Assembly (NCBI GenBank): GCA_003170135.1
Contig: PMZR01000087.1
Coordinates: forward strand, 59,748-104,825
Source: Acidobacteriota bacterium
GTDB taxonomy: Bacteria > Acidobacteriota > Vicinamibacteria > Vicinamibacterales > Fen-181
DNA length: 45,078 nucleotides
Reading direction: 5' to 3'
Positions 34,338 to 42,260 of the stretch are shown one piece after another (the stretch's first letter is position 1; each line of letters starts with the position of its first letter). Position numbers and translations under genes: made by a program. Under the pieces are notes generated by a model. That model was given only the letters and a program-made list of their open reading frames with translations, ran no database searches and was not told the origin of the DNA.

Positions 34338-36515
34338 ATGTCGAATCGCCGCTCCGACAAGAAGCTGCGTCGCACGCAGCCCGCCCCGCCGCCAGTCGCC
34401 CCGGTCGCTGGGCCGTGGCCCCGATGGGCGATCTTCGCCGCGATCGCCGGTGCCGCGCTACTCGTCCGGCTGCTCGTCCTCGCGCAGCTCGGCGGCGACC
34501 CGCTCCTTCAGCCTCGTGGCCTGCTGGACGATGCCGTCTACGTGAAACTGGCGATGCGGGTGGCGGCAGGCGATTTATTGATCGGCCCGGAGGTCTACTA
34601 CCTCGCGCCCTTCTACACGTACTTCCTCGGTCTCATCTTCGCGCTGACTGGCGGATCAGTTGCCTTTGCGCGCTTTGTCCAGGTGGTGCTCGGCGCCGCA
34701 ACGGTCGGTCTCGTCGGCATCGCGGCCACGTCCTTGTGGAGCCGGCGCGCCGGCATCGTCGCCGCCGTCCTCGCGGCCGGCACCGGCCTGTTCGCCTTCA
34801 ACGAGATCCTGATCCTGCAGTCGTCGATCGATCCGTTCCTGACGGCGCTGGCGCTGGTCGCGCTGATTCACGCGCTGCGGCGGGAATCGCTGGGCGCGTT
34901 CGCGCTGGCGGGTGTCGCGCTGGGCGCGCTGTCGCTGAACCGGCCGAACACGCTTCCCGTCGTGGCGATCGTGGCGATCGTCTGGGTGGCGCAGCGATTC
35001 ACCCGGGCGACCTTGATGCAGGCTGTCGTGCTCGTGCTGGGCGCGCTTCTCTGTTTCGCGCCCTTCACGCTGCGTAACCGCGTGGTCGCGGGCGAGTGGG
35101 TGCTCGTCACCTCGCACGGTGGCCTCAATTTCTTTATCGGAAACCGTGCCGGGGCCGACGGCACGTGGGGCGCGGTGCCCGGCGTGCGCGGATCGATCGA
35201 CGGCCAGAAAGACGATGTGAGGAAGGTCGCGGGCAAGGCGCTGGGGCACCCGGTGTCGGCGAGCGAGGCCTCGACGTATTTCTACGATCAATCATGGACG
35301 TGGATACGGACGCACCCGGGCGACTGGATGCGCCTGCTGGCCCGCAAAATCGCGCTCACGTTCAACGCAACCGACGTCGCGCTCAACTACAGCTATACAT
35401 ATTTCACGCGCGACGAGCCTGGCGTACTGACGCTGCTAGCTGTCGGTCCGTGGCTCATCATTCCGCTTGGTCTCTTCGGCCTGGCCGTGGGATTCCGGCG
35501 CGACGATCAGACACGCTATCTCACGTGGGCCTGTTTCGTGCCCGGTTACGCGCTGACCGTCGCCGCCTTCTTCGTGTCCTCGCGCTATCGGCTGCCGCTG
35601 GTCGTGCCTCTCCTGTGCGCGGCGGGCGGCGCCGCAGACTGGGGCTGGCAGCGGCGAGCGAGTCTCCTGCACGCACGGCACCTTGCTGGCGTGCTGGCCG
35701 GTCTGGCGATCCTCTTTGTCGCCGCCAACTGGCCGATGCAGGCCGACAACGGCCGCATGTTCGAGCGGGAAGAACGCATCGTCCGGCTGGTGACGGACGG
35801 TGAGGTAATCGAAGCGAAGCGAATGCTCGCCGACACGGAACCGGGGCAGCCGAACCGCGCCCCGCTGCTGTACCGGGTGGCGGGCGCCTTCCGCGATCGG
35901 GGCGACGCGCGCGACGCGGCCGAGTACTTCGGACGCGCCCTGGCGCTCAATCCCAACGAGCCGTGGATTCACCTCAACCTTGCCCAATCGCTGGTCGCGG
36001 CGGGCCGACCCGCCGAGGCGATCTCCCACTTCGAAACTGCACGGGCCGCGGCAATCGACAATGTCAACGCGACGTTCGGGCTGGCGAGAGCCTACGCGGG
36101 CCTCGGGCAGCGCGAACAAGCCGATGCCACGCTGGCGTCGCTGGTGACTTCTGAAAACACCGAGAGCAAAACGCTGCTCGAGATGGGGCTGACGGCGGTA
36201 GAGATCCGGGATCTCCCGCTCGCCGAGCGCTTCTTCCAGGGCGCGGTGCGCCGAACGCCAGGGCTCGCGGCCGGGCACGAATACCTGGGCGTCGTCTTTG
36301 GCATGCAAGGCAAAGACATGGATGCGGCCGCCCAGTTCGAGCAGGCAGTCGCCATCGACCAGTCCAGGCCGACGGCCCACTTCCACCTCGCGGTGGCGTA
36401 CGCGCAACTCGGGCGGTTTGCCGAGGCGCGCGCGCAGGCCGAGGATGCCGTCCGCCTCGCTCCTGCCGACGATGCCGCGCGCGCCCTCCTGCAGCGATTG
36501 CCGCCGTCGAAGTGA
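34338..36515 (+). CDS. GT-C membrane glycosyltransferase with C-terminal TPR repeats
   Basis: The 725-aa protein has about eleven membrane segments (residues 25-480) and a TPR tail (about 510-720, six units such as AEYFGRALALNPNEPWIHLNLAQSL). The first periplasmic loop has RGLLDDAVYVKLAMRVAAGD, an Asp-Asp pair in the GT-C catalytic position, and later loops resemble GT39 proteins (HGGLNFFIGNRAGADGTW). It likely transfers a lipid-linked sugar, with TPRs for partner binding. ATG 34338 was chosen because it follows a TGATATGAT promoter element and begins a basic N-terminal tail; ATG 34248 is the alternative. It is divergent from the carbamoyltransferase module. Confidence 0.86.
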   Translation: MSNRRSDKKLRRTQPAPPPVAPVAGPWPRWAIFAAIAGAALLVRLLVLAQLGGDPLLQPRGLLDDAVYVKLAMRVAAGDLLIGPEVYYLAPFYTYFLGLIFALTGGSVAFARFVQVVLGAATVGLVGIAATSLWSRRAGIVAAVLAAGTGLFAFNEILILQSSIDPFLTALALVALIHALRRESLGAFALAGVALGALSLNRPNTLPVVAIVAIVWVAQRFTRATLMQAVVLVLGALLCFAPFTLRNRVVAGEWVLVTSHGGLNFFIGNRAGADGTWGAVPGVRGSIDGQKDDVRKVAGKALGHPVSASEASTYFYDQSWTWIRTHPGDWMRLLARKIALTFNATDVALNYSYTYFTRDEPGVLTLLAVGPWLIIPLGLFGLAVGFRRDDQTRYLTWACFVPGYALTVAAFFVSSRYRLPLVVPLLCAAGGAADWGWQRRASLLHARHLAGVLAGLAILFVAANWPMQADNGRMFEREERIVRLVTDGEVIEAKRMLADTEPGQPNRAPLLYRVAGAFRDRGDARDAAEYFGRALALNPNEPWIHLNLAQSLVAAGRPAEAISHFETARAAAIDNVNATFGLARAYAGLGQREQADATLASLVTSENTESKTLLEMGLTAVEIRDLPLAERFFQGAVRRTPGLAAGHEYLGVVFGMQGKDMDAAAQFEQAVAIDQSRPTAHFHLAVAYAQLGRFAEARAQAEDAVRLAPADDAARALLQRLPPSK

Positions 36516-36879
36516 GCAGGTCCACGCCCTCCCTCGAAAGCGTCCTCGCGAAGGCCGGCGAAGCGGGAGCGCAGCTTCCGCGCAACAAGATTCAGCCGCA
36601 GATTACGCGGATTCCCGCAGATTCAGACACCAGGACTTCGACGCGCGGCCGGCCAGAGCCGGCCGTGCGTGGTGTGAGGGTGGCAGGGGAAACGAAGGCT
36701 CCGCGCGATCAAGTGAGTCTTCGTTTTCCCTGCCACCCTCGCACCACCGCCGTCGCATCGCGACGGCGGTCGAAGTCCTCGGCGTCCACGTGTGTCCGCA
36801 GAAGCTGCGTAGCTCGGCGAGGCTGCCGGCAAATCGGCGAGAATCTGCGTGAATCTGCGGATGGTATTATCTGACGCGA
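36516..36879. repeat. Nested palindromic element, cloverleaf-like
   Basis: The 364-bp gap is mostly one structured element (about 36596-36866). Outer degenerate arms carry CCGCAGATT/CGCAGATT repeats (36596-36623 and 36834-36860). Inside, AGGACTTCGAC (36632-36642) pairs with GTCGAAGTCCT (36769-36779). Enclosed are three hairpins: an 8-bp CGGCCGGC stem (36646-36665), a 27-bp arm pair with two mismatches (36671-36697 and 36719-36745, 21-base loop), and a 10-11-bp CCGCCGTCGC stem with ATC loop (36747-36769). No frame looks coding. It resembles a palindromic MITE/REP-like unit and has no transposase. Confidence 0.85.
36862..36870 (+). promoter_or_regulatory. Extended -10 element at the edge of the palindromic element
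   Basis: TGGTATTAT fits TGnTAnnnT and ends nine bases before the ATG at 36880, so the mRNA would have a leader of only about three bases. Part of the element is built from the terminal repeat of the palindromic unit. Confidence 0.45.
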
Positions 36880-38991
36880 ATGAGCCGAGCGTTCACGAGA
36901 CGTCGAGCCGGTACAGCTGCACCAGCGCCAGAGGTTCGTCCCCATCGCCGCGCGCTGTGGTCGGAGCCTGCTGTCTGGACGGCGATCGCGCTTGCCGCCC
37001 TCACCCTGATCGTCTTTGCGCCGGTCCGGACTTACGGCTTCGTGCCGTGGGACGATCCGTTCTACGTGACCCGGAACGCGAACGTGCTTGCCGGCCTGAC
37101 CGCGCGCGGCGTGTGGTGGGCCTTGACCACCGGTGACGACTTCTACTGGCACCCGCTGACATGGCTGTCGCACATGGTCGACGTGGAAGTGTGGGGGCTC
37201 GATGCCGGCGGCCACCACGTGATGAATCTCGTTCTGCACGTGCTGTCCACCCTCATCCTCTTCGCCACGCTCCGACGCATGACCGGCCGCCTCGGCCGGA
37301 GCGCGTTCGTGGCCGGGTTGTTCGCGATCCATCCGCTTCACGTCGAGTCGGTGGCCTGGATCGCGGAACGCAAGGACGTGTTGAGCGGCTTCTTCTGGAT
37401 GCTGACGCTCTGGACCTACGTCTCGTATGTCCGAGGCCCGAGCCTGCGCCGGTATCTGCTCGTGGTCCTCTGCTTCGTCCTTGGCCTGATGGCCAAACCC
37501 ATGACGGTCACCCTTCCATTGGCTCTCTTGCTGCTGGACGTGTGGCCCCTGCGGCGGATCGAGTTTGGTGAGCCAGGCAAGGCCGGCCGATTCCAGGTAC
37601 CATGGCCGCGTGCGATACAACTGGTGCGAGAGAAACTGCCGCTCCTGGCGCTAGGCATTCTCTGCGGCGCGGTCACGTTCCTGAATCAGCTGCATGCCGG
37701 ATCCGTCCGCGCGCTGGGCGGCGACTTCCCTCTCGGCGCTCGCGTGTCCAACGCGGCACTCTCATACCTGACCTACATTGCCAACACGGTGTGGCCCATG
37801 GGACTCGCGGCGTTCTATCCGTATCCCCGGACGTTGCCAGGCCCAGTCGTGATCGTCTCCGCGTGGCTGGCCCTGGTTGCGGTCTCGGTGCTGGTGATAT
37901 TGGCTGTCCGTCGCCGGCCTTATCTTGCGGTCGGATGGTTCTGGTACCTGGGAACGCTGTTGCCCGTCATCGGGCTGTTGCAAGTTGGCGATCAAGCGAG
38001 GGCGGATCGCTTCACGTACATCCCACTGATCGGATTGTTCCTCATGGTAGCGTGGGGCCTTCCTGATCTGCTCGCACGATCGCATCGTGCCCGCGTGGCC
38101 CTGGCCGCGGCGGCCGCAGTCGTCTTGCTCGGGTCCGCCGTCGCCGCGCGCACGCAGGTCAACTATTGGAAAGACGGATTCACGCTCTGCGAGCGGGCGA
38201 TCGAGGTGACGACCGGAAATCAGCGCGCCTATGCGAGCCTCGGGCAATTGCTCGAAGAGCAGGGCCGGACGGAGGATGCCGTCGCGAAATATCGTGAAGC
38301 CGCGCGCTTCATGAATGACGCGTCGGGGCTGCGCACCCGCATCGGAACGCTGCTGATGCAGGAGGGAAAGGCCGCCGACGCCGCGTCTGAGTTCTCACTC
38401 GCGCTGATGGCCCAGCCGACGAGCGCCGTGGCGCACCACAATCTGGCGCTCGCCCTCGACGCGCAGGGCAAGACGAGCGAGGCGCTCGAGCAGCACGCCG
38501 CGGCCATGCGCTGCGACCCTCAGAGTGCCGTGGGGCACTACGCGCTGGGGGCGGCGCTCGCCCGCCAGGGTAGCCAGACAGAGGAGGCGATCGCCGAGTT
38601 CACCCAGGCCGCGCGCATCCGGCCCGACTGGGCCCTGGCGCACAACTCGCTGGCGCTGGCCCTTGCGGCCCAAGGCAGGTTGGACGAAGCGATTCGTGAG
38701 GGCCTCGAGGTGGTGCGCCTGGAGCCGAACCAGCCGGAATGGCACTCGAACCTGTCTGTCGCCTTCAACCAGCACGGCGATACGAAGATGGCGATCGAAC
38801 AGCTCGAAGTTGCGCTCACGCTCGCCCCGCAACATTCCGAAGCTTCAGTTTGGCATTACAATCTCGCCATCATGTTCCAGCGGACCGGCGACGACTCACA
38901 GGTGGTCGCACACCTTCGTGCAGCGTTGAGTCTCGATCCCCACTTCGCGGCGGCGCGAACGGCATTGACAGCAATCGAAGCAAGACGATGA
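36880..38991 (+). CDS. TMTC-like membrane glycosyltransferase (GT-C) with TPR tail
   Basis: This 703-aa protein has a basic N-terminal tail, about ten membrane segments, and about seven TPR units from residue ~445 to the end (for example VGHYALGAALARQGSQTEEAIAEFTQAARI). FVPWDDPFYVTRN is the first-loop acidic motif of GT-C enzymes and HPLHVESVAWIAERKDVLSGFFWML the TMTC signature, almost the same as in the 11754-13865 protein. It likely glycosylates an exported acceptor from a polyprenyl-phosphate sugar. No ribosome binding site is seen, consistent with an almost leaderless transcript from TGGTATTAT. It follows the 725-aa TPR glycosyltransferase gene in the same direction across the palindromic element. 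Confidence 0.9.
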   Translation: MSRAFTRRRAGTAAPAPEVRPHRRALWSEPAVWTAIALAALTLIVFAPVRTYGFVPWDDPFYVTRNANVLAGLTARGVWWALTTGDDFYWHPLTWLSHMVDVEVWGLDAGGHHVMNLVLHVLSTLILFATLRRMTGRLGRSAFVAGLFAIHPLHVESVAWIAERKDVLSGFFWMLTLWTYVSYVRGPSLRRYLLVVLCFVLGLMAKPMTVTLPLALLLLDVWPLRRIEFGEPGKAGRFQVPWPRAIQLVREKLPLLALGILCGAVTFLNQLHAGSVRALGGDFPLGARVSNAALSYLTYIANTVWPMGLAAFYPYPRTLPGPVVIVSAWLALVAVSVLVILAVRRRPYLAVGWFWYLGTLLPVIGLLQVGDQARADRFTYIPLIGLFLMVAWGLPDLLARSHRARVALAAAAAVVLLGSAVAARTQVNYWKDGFTLCERAIEVTTGNQRAYASLGQLLEEQGRTEDAVAKYREAARFMNDASGLRTRIGTLLMQEGKAADAASEFSLALMAQPTSAVAHHNLALALDAQGKTSEALEQHAAAMRCDPQSAVGHYALGAALARQGSQTEEAIAEFTQAARIRPDWALAHNSLALALAAQGRLDEAIREGLEVVRLEPNQPEWHSNLSVAFNQHGDTKMAIEQLEVALTLAPQHSEASVWHYNLAIMFQRTGDDSQVVAHLRAALSLDPHFAAARTALTAIEARR

Positions 38992-39092
38992 AGCGACGGT
39001 CTCGGGCGCGTCGCTCGTCTGCCGCCACGCGTGGAGGGGGGAACTCATGGTCCCGAGGATCGCCTAACCGGTAATCGCGCCCATTTATTGTC

Positions 39093-39980
39093 TTGAAGTA
39101 CACTCGCTTCGTGCTGCCCTTCCGCCAATCGCGATATCGGCCGCAGGCCGACGACACGGACCCGGACATCGACCGGCGCCTGATGGACGCATATCGGGCC
39201 ATGACGCCGGTCCAGAAAGCGGCTCGGATCGCCGAGGACTCTCTGGCGGTCGAACGACTTGCCCTTGCCGGGATCTCGCTTCGCCATCCCAATGGCAGCG
39301 CAACCGAGCGCCTCCTCGCGCTGGCGGTGCTCCGCCTCGGCGAGGCCACAGCGCACCACGCGTATGGACGCCTCAACGAACGCCGGAAGGATGCCCTCGT
39401 GTCCACGACAGACCCGATCGCGCTCGCGTTGCGCCTTGCCGCCATCCTCGAAGCTCTCGGGATCCCCTGCGTCGTTGGCGGCTCCGTGGCGAGCTCGGTG
39501 TTCGGGGAACCACGATCGACCGAGGATGTCGATTTCGTCGCTGCCCTCGAGCCGCGCCACGTGGCGCCACTGCTGCACGCGCTCGAAGACGAGTTCTACG
39601 TCGACGAGACGGCCATGCGCTGCGCGATCGAACGCCGGTCGTCATTCAACATGATTCACGTGGCGTCGGCCCGCAAGATCGACGTTTTCGTCCCCGCACA
39701 AGACCGTCTTGCCCAACGGCAGTTGCAACGGCGCCGCCTGGTCGCCGTGTCGGAAACCGCCGAGCTATATCTGCTGACGCCGGAAGACACGATCCTGCAG
39801 AAACTGGAGTGGTACCGCAAAGGTGGTGGCGCCTCGGACCGGCAATGGCGGGACGTGCTCGGGATCATCAAGGTGCAGGCCGACAGGCTCGACTGGGACG
39901 ACCTGCAACAAACGGCCGACGACGCCGGGCTGCGTGACCTGCTCGACCGCGCGCGATCAGAGGCGACGGGCCGCGAGTGA
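39093..39980 (+). CDS. Nucleotidyltransferase-fold protein fused to a small helical N-terminal domain
   Basis: The 295-aa protein has two parts. Residues about 25-95 (DIDRRLMDAYRAMTPVQKAARIAEDS) are helical and resemble small proteins usually encoded just upstream of nucleotidyltransferase genes. Residues 105-295 are a minimal nucleotidyltransferase domain: VVGGSVASSVFGE with GGS 129-131, D145-x-D147 (STEDVDFV) and D197 (KIDVFVP), the AbiEii/MNT-like arrangement found in toxin-antitoxin-type pairs. An internal GTG (39399) with GGAAGG eight bases upstream could start the second domain alone. TTG 39093 gives the longest product; GTG 39111 is possible. The last codon and TGA stop overlap the next gene (GTGA). 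The function is unknown; nucleotide transfer to RNA or protein is inferred from the fold. Confidence 0.78.
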   Translation: MKYTRFVLPFRQSRYRPQADDTDPDIDRRLMDAYRAMTPVQKAARIAEDSLAVERLALAGISLRHPNGSATERLLALAVLRLGEATAHHAYGRLNERRKDALVSTTDPIALALRLAAILEALGIPCVVGGSVASSVFGEPRSTEDVDFVAALEPRHVAPLLHALEDEFYVDETAMRCAIERRSSFNMIHVASARKIDVFVPAQDRLAQRQLQRRRLVAVSETAELYLLTPEDTILQKLEWYRKGGGASDRQWRDVLGIIKVQADRLDWDDLQQTADDAGLRDLLDRARSEATGRE

Positions 39981-41914
39981 CTATGCGCTCGTCTGGTCCT
40001 CCCCGCGGCACTGCTCGATCGCCCAAACCGTCCTCCGGCCGGGCATCGGGCGCACCGGCGCGTTCTCACGGCGGCCACCGCCCCCCGAGCAGTGACACGG
40101 AGGCGCCCGGCGGCATCAATCTCCCTGGCCTGACGCCCGGTGCCTATGCACCAGGTATTCTGCTGGCTGCCCTGGGGGTCTGGCTGTGCGCGGCGACGTG
40201 GCGGAAGTGGCCGTCGCCGTTCATCGACTTCGGGCGCGAGCTGTACGTTCCGTGGCAGCTCACGCAAGGCCGCACGCTGTATCGCGATGTGGCCTACTTC
40301 AACGGTCCCCTCTCGCCGCACGTCAATGCCCTTCTCATGCGGTTGTTCGGCGTGAGCTGGACCACGGTGATCGTGGCGGACATGATTGTCCTCGCGCTGC
40401 TCACCGCGGTCATTTACGTCCTGCTCCGCCGGATCGCTGGAACCTGGGCCGCCGTCACGGCATGTGCCGCGATGCTGTGCGCGTACGGTTTTTCGCAGTA
40501 CGGGCCGATTGGCAACAACAGCCTGATCGCTCCGTTCTCGCACGAGTGCACGCACGGGCTCCTGGCCGCGTTCGTGGCGCTGTGGGCGGTGTCGTGCTGG
40601 ATTTCAAGCGGGCGCCGGCGGTGGCTCGGCATTGCAGGAGTCGGCATCGGCCTGACGCTGCTCGGCAAGACCGAAATTGCCGCCGCGACGTCGCTGTCGT
40701 GCATGGCGGCTCTCGGTGTCCGAGCGTTGGTGACGCGCCGAGGCATGCGGGATGGGCTCGCCGATGCCGCGGTCGTCGCCGCGGGAGTACTGGCGCCGAT
40801 CGTTCTCTTCCTGCCGATTGTCGGCGTGGAAGGCGTCATGGTGCCGTGGAGGGCGCTCCTGGCCAGCCAACCGCTCAACATGGCGTTTCACCAGGGCGTC
40901 ATCGGCATCGATCGGCCAGGCGAGAACATCTCCGCAATGCTGTGGTGCGCAGCGACGATGGGCGCTGTCATCGTCGTGGCCGTCATCGCGGGTCGTCTGG
41001 CGCCCACGAAGTTCTTACGCCCGCTCACGTGCGGCGTGCTCGCCGTGGTGTTGACGATGGGAGCGGGACTCGTCCTGGTCGGACGCGTGACGATCGTCAG
41101 CCAGGTGCGGATGCTCCCGGTGGCGATGCTCGCGATTCTGCTCTGGTCCGCCTACCGGGTGGCCACCTCACGCGGCGATGCGGTCGCCGCCGGGCAGTGG
41201 ATCGTCACCGGCACGCTGGCGATGTTCTCCTTCGGCATGTTGATGAGGATGCTGCTGAATGTCGTCGTGTACCCGTACGGCTTCGAGCTCGCGATGCCCG
41301 CAACGGTGGTCACGGTGGCGTTTCTCGCCGGCATCCTGCCGGACCTGACGTCGCCGGATGAACGCGCCCGACGCGTGACCGCGGGAATGCTCGTCGGCGT
41401 GTCGCTGGTCTTTGCGCTGGCGTGCGTGCAATTGAGCGCCGCGATCATGTCGAGAAAGACTCAGCGGGCCGGTCCCCCCGGCGATGCCATCATCTGCACC
41501 CCGCGGGATGCCCAAACGGCGGAGGTCATGCTCGGGTTGGTCGAATCCGAGGTACGACCTGGCGAATCGCTGATGGTCATTCCGGAGGGAGTCATCATCA
41601 ACTACTGGACGCGAAGAACGAACTCGACGCCGCACTACAACTTCGTCCCGCTGGAGATGGCCGTGGCAGGCGGCGAGGACAGAATCGTCGCCGACATGCA
41701 GGCCAGGCCGCCGGACGTCATCATCGGCATTCCCAGCTTCACGGCGCGCGTCTATGGATTCGAGCGATTCGGTGTGCCGGGTTTCGGTGACGCGATCATG
41801 AAGTGGATCGTCGCCCACTACGCGCGGAGGGGCGGAACCGGGCCTGAAGCCGATGCGGCGGCCCGGCTGGGGATCGTCGTCTTGCGGCGTCGGCCGGGCG
41901 GCCTGATGCCGTAG
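39977..41914 (+). CDS. Polytopic GT-C-like membrane protein
   Basis: The 645-aa protein has a Ser/Pro/Arg-rich N-terminal tail of about 50 residues, about eleven membrane segments and a soluble C-terminal domain of roughly 150 residues (from AGPPGDAIICTPRDAQ). The first loop, WPSPFIDFGRELYVPWQLTQGRTLYRDVAYFNGPLS in outline, has the acidic/aromatic character of GT-C glycosyltransferases related to GT39, without a clean DD or DE pair. Later HNF-type motifs (STPHYNFVPLEM) are unassigned. GTG 39977 overlaps the stop of the nucleotidyltransferase gene; ATG 39983 is equally likely. The two genes are probably cotranscribed. It ends at the MITE-like element. Confidence 0.83.
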   Translation: MTMRSSGPPRGTARSPKPSSGRASGAPARSHGGHRPPSSDTEAPGGINLPGLTPGAYAPGILLAALGVWLCAATWRKWPSPFIDFGRELYVPWQLTQGRTLYRDVAYFNGPLSPHVNALLMRLFGVSWTTVIVADMIVLALLTAVIYVLLRRIAGTWAAVTACAAMLCAYGFSQYGPIGNNSLIAPFSHECTHGLLAAFVALWAVSCWISSGRRRWLGIAGVGIGLTLLGKTEIAAATSLSCMAALGVRALVTRRGMRDGLADAAVVAAGVLAPIVLFLPIVGVEGVMVPWRALLASQPLNMAFHQGVIGIDRPGENISAMLWCAATMGAVIVVAVIAGRLAPTKFLRPLTCGVLAVVLTMGAGLVLVGRVTIVSQVRMLPVAMLAILLWSAYRVATSRGDAVAAGQWIVTGTLAMFSFGMLMRMLLNVVVYPYGFELAMPATVVTVAFLAGILPDLTSPDERARRVTAGMLVGVSLVFALACVQLSAAIMSRKTQRAGPPGDAIICTPRDAQTAEVMLGLVESEVRPGESLMVIPEGVIINYWTRRTNSTPHYNFVPLEMAVAGGEDRIVADMQARPPDVIIGIPSFTARVYGFERFGVPGFGDAIMKWIVAHYARRGGTGPEADAAARLGIVVLRRRPGGLMP

Positions 41915-42260
41915 CACTACGTTGGCAGATTGTCGACTTCTGGCCTGATTCGCCCCGTGCATCAAGCCGGCTCGGCACCGCGGCAAAACGGCTCGGCGGC
42001 ACTGGCGACCGCACGCCGCGATGGTCGCGGTCACGGCCGCAGGCCGTGAATCCGTTCAACCTCGCTGGACCCCTGAGCCGGCGAGCCGTTTTGGCGCTGA
42101 CGATGATCGCGGGGCTCGCAGGCTTGCTGGCCCGAGGCGAACCAGGCCTCTCGCCGAATCTGCCAATGTAGGGTTGCCCGGATGAACCGCCATCGTTGTC
42201 GGTATCAATTCGATGCCGCCTCATTCGACAGCCTGGCAAGGCCGCGGCCATCGCGCGCTG
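41915..42260. other. Convergent intergenic region occupied by a MITE-like element
   Basis: The 346-bp gap between the convergent membrane protein and GT2 genes is taken up mostly by the element at 41917-42171. The remaining 89 bp to the right hold nothing recognisable. Confidence 0.6.
41917..42171. mobile_element. MITE-like 255-bp palindromic element
   Basis: Terminal inverted repeats CTACGTTGGCAGATT (41917-41931) and AATCTGCCAATGTAG (42157-42171) match at 14 of 15 positions. Further inward, similarity continues in patches (GGCCTGATTCGCC with GGCGAACCAGGCC, CAAAACGGCTCG with CGAGCCGTTTTG). The centre is a perfect hairpin, TCACGGCC-GCA-GGCCGTGA (42031-42049). The element has no coding capacity and begins two bases after the stop codon of the membrane protein gene. 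No clear target-site duplication is visible. Confidence 0.75.

Noticed and set aside
39076..39104. TACACT at 39099 as promoter of the nucleotidyltransferase gene
   Set aside because: No -35 and no upstream TG; it would also place the start site within or at the start codon, so it was not listed as a feature.
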